From Alteraurantiacibacter buctensis (GTDB lineage Bacteria; Pseudomonadota; Alphaproteobacteria; Sphingomonadales; Sphingomonadaceae), in the NCBI RefSeq assembly GCF_009827655.1, contig NZ_WTYV01000001.1, forward strand, positions 248,001 through 312,000: a stretch of 64,000 nt of DNA, given 5' to 3'. Positions 56,862 to 64,000 of the stretch are shown piece after piece (the first letter of the stretch is position 1; every line of letters starts with the position of its first letter). The position numbers and the translations under genes were made by a program. The notes under the pieces were generated by a model. It had not been told where the DNA came from, did not search any database, and worked only from the letters and a program-made list of their open reading frames with translations.

Positions 56862-59800
56862 GTGTCGCGAACTGACTATAGTGGCAAGCGTGGTAGCAAC
56901 GCCGGTGACGATTATCACGAGCTCTGGGCCGCACGCCGCGCGCTCGAACTTATCGCACCAGGCAGCGATCTCGTTGAACTCACAGTCGAGGGCGTCACAG
57001 CCGACGATGCTGAAGGCATGGATGACGCCTTGTGGGATGGAGTAGATGCCGCTTTCTACTACGGTCAGGACGTCGACACGATCGAAGGCGTTGACCTCGT
57101 TCAGTTCAAATATTCCGGAAGCGATCCCGGTACACCGTGGACGGTAGCGCGGCTCGCTTATGCGAATAATAAGGCGAAGACCAACGCGCTGATCGCCCGC
57201 CTTGCCAGCGCCTGGAAGGGGATGCGCAAACAGCGGCCCGAGCTTGATGCTGCGGACAACATCGTTGTGAAGCTCGCCAGCAACCAGCCACTTGCGCAGG
57301 AAGTGCTCGATGCGCTGGCTGCAGCACCCGGCGACGCAATGCGAACCAAGCTGCAAAAGGCGAGTGGCCTGACACCTGCCGAATTTGCCGCTTTCGCTCC
57401 CGCCCTGGACTTTGGCGATTGCGGCGACCAGTCGCGGTTCGCGCATGAGGAGCGGGCAATTCAGACGCTCTCTAGCCTCACCGATGGCGATGTGCGGGCC
57501 GAGTTTGCCGTATTGCGCGAGTTTATCCGCAAGCGGATGCGACCCGAAGGCAGCCAGGAGACAATTACCGCGGAAAGCGTGTTCGGTATCTTCGGTCATG
57601 CCGACAAACGCGTCTTCTATCCCTGTCCGACCGAGATTGCCCGTGTGTCCGAGTTGGTGCCGCGTGCCGCCGCAGGAGCAATTGAAACGCTGTTCGCCCA
57701 AGGCACGCAAAAGGTCTGCCTTGCGGGTGCGGGCGGCGAAGGCAAGACGACGGTCCTACAAGATCTTGCTCAACGCTTGCCAACGGGCTCTGAACTGGTC
57801 GTCTATGATTGTTATGGCGGTGGCACGTATCTCAATTCCAATGGCTACCGGCATCGCGCCGAAGATGCATTTTTGCAGCTAGCTAATGACACTGCCGCAC
57901 GGCTGCTGTTGCCGCCACTATTCTTTGAAACGGGGGTCGATCATCCGCGCCGCTTTGCGCGGAAGCTGGAGGCGACGGCCGCCGCCTTGGCTTCGCGCCA
58001 TCCTGATGCATTGCTGGTCATTGCCGTCGATGCCGCGGACAACGCCGTTACAGCGGCATCGCACTGCGCCCCACCCGAGCGCGCTTTTGTACATGATCTC
58101 GCGCGGCTCGGCGGGATACCGGCAAATGTCCGGTTGATGTTCAGCGCGCGTACCGGTCGCCTCGCCGATCTCGACCTTCCAGATGATGTTGTTCCGGTCC
58201 CCTTGGGACCGTTCGAAATGGAAGAGTCCATCCGTTTTGCGGAAGCCAGGCTAGGGCCGCAGGACAAGGAATGGCACGAGGAGTTCCATTTCCATTCGGG
58301 CGGCAATCCGAGGGTGCAGCGTTACGCCATAGAATTTGCCGGTGAAGTAGCGGATGCCGCGCTCGACTATCTCAAGCCCAACGGCAAGAATCTCGAGCTG
58401 ATCTTCACAACACGCTTCGAGGAAGCGCGGACCAAGTCTGGCAGTACTGCCGAGCTGACCCGCTTCTGCGCGGCATTGATCGTGCTACCAAGGCCAGTGC
58501 CGATCGCCCAGCTTGCAGGCGTACTTGGCGCTGAACCAGCACATATCCGTGACCTTATCGCTGACCTTGCGCCGGGCCTGGTTCTCGAAGGCGAGCTGGT
58601 GAGCTTCGCCGACGAGGATTTCGAGCATTTCCTTCGTGAAGCCGGCGCGTCGGCGATGCCCGCCATTGAGGGGAGCGCCGCCGACCATTTGATGGCATGG
58701 CGCATGGCCGATCCCTATGCGGCGAGCCATGTCGCCAATCTGGCTTTGCTCGCCGGGCGGCGTGAAGACGTCATTTCTCTAGTTCGGGAGCCGGTAGCCG
58801 ACTACCCGATTGCCGATCCGGCCGAACGCGGAGAAGTCCATCGCCGAAGATTGCGGGCGGCAATGCATGTCTGCCGCGAAACCGGCAATGTCATCGATGC
58901 CGCCGCGCTGCTGCTCGAAGGTGCACAAGCGCTCAAGACCGACGATGCGGTGCAAGATATGTTGTTCAAGCACATCGAACTTGCCGCGAATTTCTCTCGA
59001 GACGCGATCTTCACGCTGTTGCTGCGAAACCGCGACAAGCGTCCAGGGCATGGCGCCTTGCTCCTCCAGCTTGCCGGGATTGATGGCGTTGCCGGCGATC
59101 GCATCGGTATGAAGTCCCATTTCCGAAGCTTTCTGGCCTGGCAGGACGGGCGCCAGGATGTCCGGAAAGCCTTTGAAGATGAGGATGACGCCGCTGCGGC
59201 GGACGAGGATGATCCTGATGCCGATACGCGGCGTCGCAAGCGCGATATCTCCAGAGAAGATTTCGAGCGAGACTGGAAACTCGAAGCGGACGACGTCGCC
59301 GCATTTCTGACAGGACGACTGCATGCTGACGGCGCGGGCGAAGTTCTGGCACTGATCCGGCGCCCGCGACCGGCCCGGTTCAGGCTGGAAGTACTACGTT
59401 GCCTGGTGATGCGCCTGGCACGTCGCGGCGATCTCGCTTTGCTGACGCGAATGCGTGATGCGTTACCGCGCCGGCATCCAGGCCGCCCGATGGTCGAGCT
59501 GGCCGTCGGTTTGTGCGGCGGAGATTTCGCGGCCGAGCCGATGTTGCGCCGGCTTGAGATCATGGCGGCCGGTGGCGGGTTTGGCGAACGCAATGTCGGC
59601 ACCGACCATATGCCGGACAATTCGACGAGCGAAGCACTGCGCTTTGGTCTCGACGCGTGCGATCTGGTCGCGTTGCAGGGTGGCGATCCCGCGCGCCTTG
59701 CAGTGACACTTGCACCCGCGATGGCCACAAGCGCTAGAACGCCCAGCGCGCTGGCGAGCTATGGCCCCAGGAGCAGCGATGTCGCGGCGCGGGTCTTTGC

Positions 59801-62800
59801 ATTGGCAAATGTGCTGAAGGGCGAGCCTGTCACGTTCGACAAATTTGTGGTCGAACCACCGCCGCCGCCGCCACCGCCCAAGAAGACTCGTGGTAAGAAA
59901 GCACCCCAGCAGCGGCCTTCGCGCGATCGCGAGTCGGATCTGCGTAAGGCGAAGGAACTCTACGAGCCGATCCTGCAGCTACACGCCACGCGCGCCATGG
60001 CGCTTGTCGGTACCATCACACCGGGTGATGCACTCCCAGCCTTGGTTGAGGCACTGAAGAAGCTAGGCTCCGCTCGTCGCTATTATGCGCGGGAGGATGA
60101 ATGGCGTACGCGCGATGATACCGCGATCCGTGCGTTGCTCCCAGTAGGTCTGATCGCCGACATCGACGCAGGCGCACTGTTCGCGGCGATCCGGGGCGCT
60201 TTGGGCGAAGTCGGCTCGCTGATGCGGTTCGGTACGCTCGACTTTCTCCAACATGCCTCGATCGTACCGGGCTTTCGGCCTGGGATCATCGAACTGGCGG
60301 TCGAGACCTGCGATCATGTACGCGGCATCAAAATCTCTGCCGACGAGAAAATCGACTATCTCGTCGAGCTAGCCAAGTTGGTGCTTCCGCTTGATGCGTC
60401 AGCTGCCCGCTATTGTTTCGACGCTGCGATGAGCGTGGCCGGCGATGTCGACTATGACACGTTGCACGCCCTGTCTGTGACTGCGGCGCTGGCAAAGCGC
60501 GCACGACCGGCGATGCTCGATGCCGACGCCGAGCGTCTGGCGCTACACCTCGCCGCCGTCCATCAGGACGCTGCGATCCGTCTCGGTAACGCTGACCAAT
60601 TCCCCTGGAACGACGTGGCGGTTTCGCTGGCCGCACTTGCACCGAATATTGCGCTTGCGGCGGTAGCACGCTTTGCCGAACTCGATCTGACAAGCGGGTC
60701 GGCGATGCTCGATAGGACGCTCATGCAATTCGCGGCCGACAGGACGCTCGACGATAGAAGTCTGGCGGCCTTTCTACCGATCCTCGGCGAGGATGGCGGG
60801 CGCCTTGCGACGCTGCTGCTCGAGCATGCCGGAACAGCCAATGACCACCTGCTTGCCGAGGTCGTCGCGGGCCATCTGTTGCGCGAACCTTGTGGCGACC
60901 GTGGGAAACAGCTCGCTGCGGCCGTGCTGCTGGCCGAGCCTGGTTCGGCCGTGCGCGATCTTATCGCCGCTGCGAATTTCGAGGCGACACTTCCGCAGCA
61001 TCGGCCGGACTATTCACGCTACGATTCGCCAGCCAGCCCAGCGGCTGCACCGAAGCCGATCGATCCGGCACTTCTGTCGATTGCCGGTATCGATGGCATC
61101 GCGTCGTTTAGGGCACGGATCGACGCCATTATCGCCGCTGAAGACAGCCCATATGCATCGCGTAGCACGGTCGCGAACCGGTTACTGGCCAATGTCCCCT
61201 CACACCGTATCGGCGAGTTCCTCGACTTGCTGATGTCGGTGCCGGAAGAGGACGACGCCGTCTACGACATTGCTAATTTCCTGCGGGAGCAGCTTGACCG
61301 CTGGCACGACAAACCCGCTGCAAAGCAATGGGCAAGAGATCGGTTGCTATCGGTGATCGAAGCGCGATTGCCCGAATTCCTATGGTATATCGGCTATCGT
61401 GCGCCTGACCTTGCGGCGTTGCTCAAGCGGACCGAAGCGGACTCGTCCGTGATCGTCAGCCGGCTGCTCTCGGCAATCGAGCAGCATATCACATCGCTGA
61501 ATTCCCTGGGCATCTTTCGATTGATCAGCTTGCTGAGCGGTTATCTCACCCATGAGCAGGCCCAAGGAATTGTAGATCGGCATACGAGCGCGCTGCATCT
61601 GCGGCTCGACGTCGCGGACCGTAGTTTGCCGGGCTTCGATAGCATTGGCGATACCGCGTCATCGGTCGCACGCTATCTCTATGCCGAACTCGGTCATATT
61701 GCGCAGGCACCGCGGTGGCGGGCCGGCTATGGCCTGCGCATTCTCGCGCGCCTCGGGAACGGCGATATGCTCGAGCAGGTGCGTCAACGGTATGACCATC
61801 GAGCAGAACCTGCCTTTAGCCACCCCGAAGCGCCGTTCTACGTCTGGGCGGCAAAGCTCTGGTTCATGATGGCGCTCGCGCGTATCGCTTGGGAGACCCC
61901 CAACCGCATTCAAGGGTGTCGGGACTGGTTATTCGAACAGGCTGAAAGCGCCGCATTTCCGCATTTGTTGGTGCGCGCGTCGGCAAAACAGGCCCTGCAG
62001 GGGCTGGCCCATGCCAATCCGAACAGCTTCAGCAAAGCCGATTGCGCGCGCATCGCGGCGATCAACAGTAGCAAGCTTGTCACCCAACAATCGACAAAGC
62101 AAAGCTGGCACAAGGGGTTCGACAGCCATCGTCCGCTTGGCGAGGAAGGACGCAGATTTCGGTTCGACAGCCTGGATTCGTTACCGTACTGGTATTCACC
62201 GCTTATGCGATGTTTTGCCGAGCCCGATCCCGGTGCCTTTTTGGAATGGGCCGAACTCTGGATCGTAGATAACCTCGGCATTACCGGCGACATCTGGAGC
62301 TATGATAAGCTGCGCGGCAATCACCGTTTCAATCGGCGGGGTCGGGATAGTTCGAACAGCCACGGTTCCCTTCCTGCAATCGAGCGCTATCGTACGCATC
62401 TGGAATGGCACGCGCTCTATCTCGCAGGGGGCGAAGCCTTGGCGACGTGGCCGCTGACGGCCGATGCCGAAGAGGACGCGTGGGACAATTTTGACCATTG
62501 GCTTTCACGTCAGGGGCCAACGCTAGCGCCCGCCTGGCTCGGCGATCTCCGCGGACCAAAGCCGCTCGAAGCCATTGCCTGGCAGGCACCGCCGCTGGAC
62601 GGTTGGCTGAACACGCCAGACGCCGACGCGTTTCGCGGTTCGCTCGGGCTGGATCGCCCGGACTGGTTGGTCGTCAGTGGGCATCGTTGGCTGCACTACG
62701 GCGAAGCCTCGGGATCGACCCGTGTCGAAAGCGCATTAGTGTCGCGCGTAATGGCGACTTCGCTGCGGCTGGCTCTTGAGGCCAGCGATAGTAGTCACGA

Positions 62801-63320
62801 CTATCGACTAGCGGTAAATGACGATGACAGTCTTGAGATCGCGTCGGGACACTTTGTATTGAAGTCGCTCCTCGCCGACCACCACGGTGATACCGAACTC
62901 GATATCCATGACCCCTTGCGCGGCGAGGTGTCCGCCTCGGGGCAATTGCCCCATCCACGGATCATCGCCTTGCTTGGGTTAGTGCGCGATCCATCCGGGC
63001 TGCCGGTCTGGTGCGATTCGAACGGTGTTGTCACTGTTCAACGAGTTGCCTGGAGCGACCCGAAACAGCCCGATGAGCGCGCTTCCCGGCATTTTGCCCA
63101 GGGTGAAGAGCTGTTGTTTCGTCGGTCGGCGATTGCGCAAATTCTCGAGACGTACGGACTCGATCTCATCACCAAAATTAATTTCAACCGACGGATTGGC
63201 GAAGCGAGCTATGCCCTCAAAAAAGACAAAAAGCGCGAGCGCGAATATGACCGGATCATCCTCTACCGGCACGATGGCAAAATCGAAGCGAGCACGCGCG
63301 GTCTCGGCCGTTGGGCGTGA
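56862..63320 (+). CDS. Giant nuclease-STAND NTPase, Avs/AVAST-like
   Basis: About 2152 aa from GTG 56862 (MSRTDYSGKRGSNAGDDYHELW). A TTG at 56796 would add 22 residues. The N-terminal domain (about 5-110) fits a Cap4/DUF4297-like PD-(D/E)XK nuclease: VELTVEGV, GVDAAFYYG and DLVQFKYS. Next is a STAND/NACHT-type P-loop, AGAGGEGKTT (about 288-297), Walker B ALLVIAVDAADN (about 383-394) and NVRLMFSARTG. Past about 500 the protein is long alpha-helical repeat sequence, with an acidic patch and a proline run followed by KKTRGKK near 1020. Nuclease-STAND-repeat order is that of Avs proteins, which sense phage proteins. The last 47 nt overlap the next gene. Confidence 0.72.
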   Translation: MSRTDYSGKRGSNAGDDYHELWAARRALELIAPGSDLVELTVEGVTADDAEGMDDALWDGVDAAFYYGQDVDTIEGVDLVQFKYSGSDPGTPWTVARLAYANNKAKTNALIARLASAWKGMRKQRPELDAADNIVVKLASNQPLAQEVLDALAAAPGDAMRTKLQKASGLTPAEFAAFAPALDFGDCGDQSRFAHEERAIQTLSSLTDGDVRAEFAVLREFIRKRMRPEGSQETITAESVFGIFGHADKRVFYPCPTEIARVSELVPRAAAGAIETLFAQGTQKVCLAGAGGEGKTTVLQDLAQRLPTGSELVVYDCYGGGTYLNSNGYRHRAEDAFLQLANDTAARLLLPPLFFETGVDHPRRFARKLEATAAALASRHPDALLVIAVDAADNAVTAASHCAPPERAFVHDLARLGGIPANVRLMFSARTGRLADLDLPDDVVPVPLGPFEMEESIRFAEARLGPQDKEWHEEFHFHSGGNPRVQRYAIEFAGEVADAALDYLKPNGKNLELIFTTRFEEARTKSGSTAELTRFCAALIVLPRPVPIAQLAGVLGAEPAHIRDLIADLAPGLVLEGELVSFADEDFEHFLREAGASAMPAIEGSAADHLMAWRMADPYAASHVANLALLAGRREDVISLVREPVADYPIADPAERGEVHRRRLRAAMHVCRETGNVIDAAALLLEGAQALKTDDAVQDMLFKHIELAANFSRDAIFTLLLRNRDKRPGHGALLLQLAGIDGVAGDRIGMKSHFRSFLAWQDGRQDVRKAFEDEDDAAAADEDDPDADTRRRKRDISREDFERDWKLEADDVAAFLTGRLHADGAGEVLALIRRPRPARFRLEVLRCLVMRLARRGDLALLTRMRDALPRRHPGRPMVELAVGLCGGDFAAEPMLRRLEIMAAGGGFGERNVGTDHMPDNSTSEALRFGLDACDLVALQGGDPARLAVTLAPAMATSARTPSALASYGPRSSDVAARVFALANVLKGEPVTFDKFVVEPPPPPPPPKKTRGKKAPQQRPSRDRESDLRKAKELYEPILQLHATRAMALVGTITPGDALPALVEALKKLGSARRYYAREDEWRTRDDTAIRALLPVGLIADIDAGALFAAIRGALGEVGSLMRFGTLDFLQHASIVPGFRPGIIELAVETCDHVRGIKISADEKIDYLVELAKLVLPLDASAARYCFDAAMSVAGDVDYDTLHALSVTAALAKRARPAMLDADAERLALHLAAVHQDAAIRLGNADQFPWNDVAVSLAALAPNIALAAVARFAELDLTSGSAMLDRTLMQFAADRTLDDRSLAAFLPILGEDGGRLATLLLEHAGTANDHLLAEVVAGHLLREPCGDRGKQLAAAVLLAEPGSAVRDLIAAANFEATLPQHRPDYSRYDSPASPAAAPKPIDPALLSIAGIDGIASFRARIDAIIAAEDSPYASRSTVANRLLANVPSHRIGEFLDLLMSVPEEDDAVYDIANFLREQLDRWHDKPAAKQWARDRLLSVIEARLPEFLWYIGYRAPDLAALLKRTEADSSVIVSRLLSAIEQHITSLNSLGIFRLISLLSGYLTHEQAQGIVDRHTSALHLRLDVADRSLPGFDSIGDTASSVARYLYAELGHIAQAPRWRAGYGLRILARLGNGDMLEQVRQRYDHRAEPAFSHPEAPFYVWAAKLWFMMALARIAWETPNRIQGCRDWLFEQAESAAFPHLLVRASAKQALQGLAHANPNSFSKADCARIAAINSSKLVTQQSTKQSWHKGFDSHRPLGEEGRRFRFDSLDSLPYWYSPLMRCFAEPDPGAFLEWAELWIVDNLGITGDIWSYDKLRGNHRFNRRGRDSSNSHGSLPAIERYRTHLEWHALYLAGGEALATWPLTADAEEDAWDNFDHWLSRQGPTLAPAWLGDLRGPKPLEAIAWQAPPLDGWLNTPDADAFRGSLGLDRPDWLVVSGHRWLHYGEASGSTRVESALVSRVMATSLRLALEASDSSHDYRLAVNDDDSLEIASGHFVLKSLLADHHGDTELDIHDPLRGEVSASGQLPHPRIIALLGLVRDPSGLPVWCDSNGVVTVQRVAWSDPKQPDERASRHFAQGEELLFRRSAIAQILETYGLDLITKINFNRRIGEASYALKKDKKREREYDRIILYRHDGKIEASTRGLGRWA

Positions 63321-63969
63321 GATCGAAGCGGCGCTCGGATTGGGGCATGGCGCCGATGTGCTGACACGCTGGATGGCCTTCCGCCTCGCTGAGGTGCGCG
63401 CTACCGTCGACGAAGCGGCGACGGCCGAAGCGCGCAAGAGTGCCCTGGCCGAACATGATTCGCTGATTATGGCCTTGTGGAATCAGCGGAGTTCGCTCCC
63501 CGAGCCGCTCGGCGTCGATCGCCGCACCGGGCTCGCCACACGCATCATCCAGCAGCTTGTCGACGATCCGAGCGTGTGGAACCGGCCGGACACACCCCGA
63601 AACGCCGTTGAAGTGCTCGGTAGCCTCCGCGATCATTGGGCCTATCTTCTCTCAGTGGCGGCCGTGCTGATGTACAAGCGTGAAGCGATTGAGCTCGGCC
63701 CTGAAGATCCTGACTTGCCGCTGACCGACGAAGAACGTGAAAACCGCAGACAATGGGCGGAGCTATCCCAAAGGGTCCTACGCGACATTCGTATGCGGGA
63801 AGGATCCCTGTACCGCGAGACCGAGCCATCCGACGCGGAAGCGGTCATAAAGCTTGAACAGGATGTCGGCAAGACCATCGCCAAATTGCGTGCCCATCTC
63901 GATATGCTCGAGCCGATGCTACTTCCAGACGTCCAGAAGGATTCTCCGAAAAACCACATGGCCAAATGA
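63274..63969 (+). CDS. Hypothetical partner of the STAND protein
   Basis: 231 aa from ATG 63274, beginning MAKSKRARAVSAVGREIEAALGL. The frame extends further upstream but only inside the STAND gene. Mostly helical: DVLTRWMAFRLAEVRATVDEA, RQWAELSQRVLRDIR and a final coiled coil ending LDMLEPMLLPDVQ. No enzyme motif seen. Overlap of 47 nt with the giant gene implies coupled expression, and hence a shared function, perhaps as an accessory or regulator subunit. Confidence 0.7.
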   Translation: MAKSKRARAVSAVGREIEAALGLGHGADVLTRWMAFRLAEVRATVDEAATAEARKSALAEHDSLIMALWNQRSSLPEPLGVDRRTGLATRIIQQLVDDPSVWNRPDTPRNAVEVLGSLRDHWAYLLSVAAVLMYKREAIELGPEDPDLPLTDEERENRRQWAELSQRVLRDIRMREGSLYRETEPSDAEAVIKLEQDVGKTIAKLRAHLDMLEPMLLPDVQKDSPKNHMAK

Positions 63970-64000
63970 ACAGCTCCGTCCGCCTTTGAGAGGCAATAGA

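Overview
The window is GC-rich alphaproteobacterial chromosome, most likely from a sphingomonad (Sphingomonadales, Novosphingobium-like). The reasons are a TonB-dependent receptor in the sugar cluster, a 402-aa D-mannonate dehydratase whose catalytic residues fall at the positions I recall for the Novosphingobium aromaticivorans enzyme, the CzcCBA/HupE metal cluster and the general codon use. I see no rRNA, tRNA or CRISPR array.

1-14062: a hexuronate/glycan utilisation locus. A TonB receptor (cut by the window start) diverges from a secreted GH2 glycosidase and a hexuronate-type MFS porter. Facing them are kdgK and manD. Divergent from manD run a FadR-type GntR regulator, uxaC, uxuB and a Tat-type sulfatase. 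Together they would take up a (possibly sulfated) glucuronide, cut it, and convert glucuronate to fructuronate, mannonate, KDG and KDPG. Similar GntR-like half sites lie in both divergent promoters.

14067-21809: a bacterial NHEJ operon (ku, an MgtC-like membrane protein, ligD), a phosphate-type porin behind a tandem Pho box, and a three-gene set that looks like a C-glycoside deglycosidase (TIM-barrel alpha subunit plus DUF6379-like beta subunit) followed by an FAH-family hydrolase.

21810-28712: an integrated element of different texture: a small divergent HTH protein, a large serine recombinase, two consecutive ParB/RepB-like proteins without ParA, an intergenic stretch with three hairpins, an AT-hook small protein, a ParB-domain DNA methyltransferase and a DUF5681 protein.

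29136-44581: metal and oxyanion resistance: exported superoxide dismutase and ChrA, an alginate-export-type porin, a zone of gene wreckage (HupE pseudogene joined to another fragment), a His-rich peptide with czcCBA, and two copies of a HupE plus membrane-anchored protein module separated by an MFS porter and a mono-heme lipoprotein.

45125-64000: a dense defence-like island: XRE regulator with a PD-(D/E)XK protein, McrBC with a domain inserted in the McrB GTPase, an exported SNase, a second PD-(D/E)XK protein, a small protein with a DUF2779 nuclease, a DUF2075/Schlafen-type nuclease-helicase, a possible divergent nucleotide-cyclase-fold protein, and a very large (about 2150 aa) nuclease-STAND protein with an overlapping partner gene. 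The last pair resembles Avs (AVAST) systems and is the best candidate for an uncharacterised system here.
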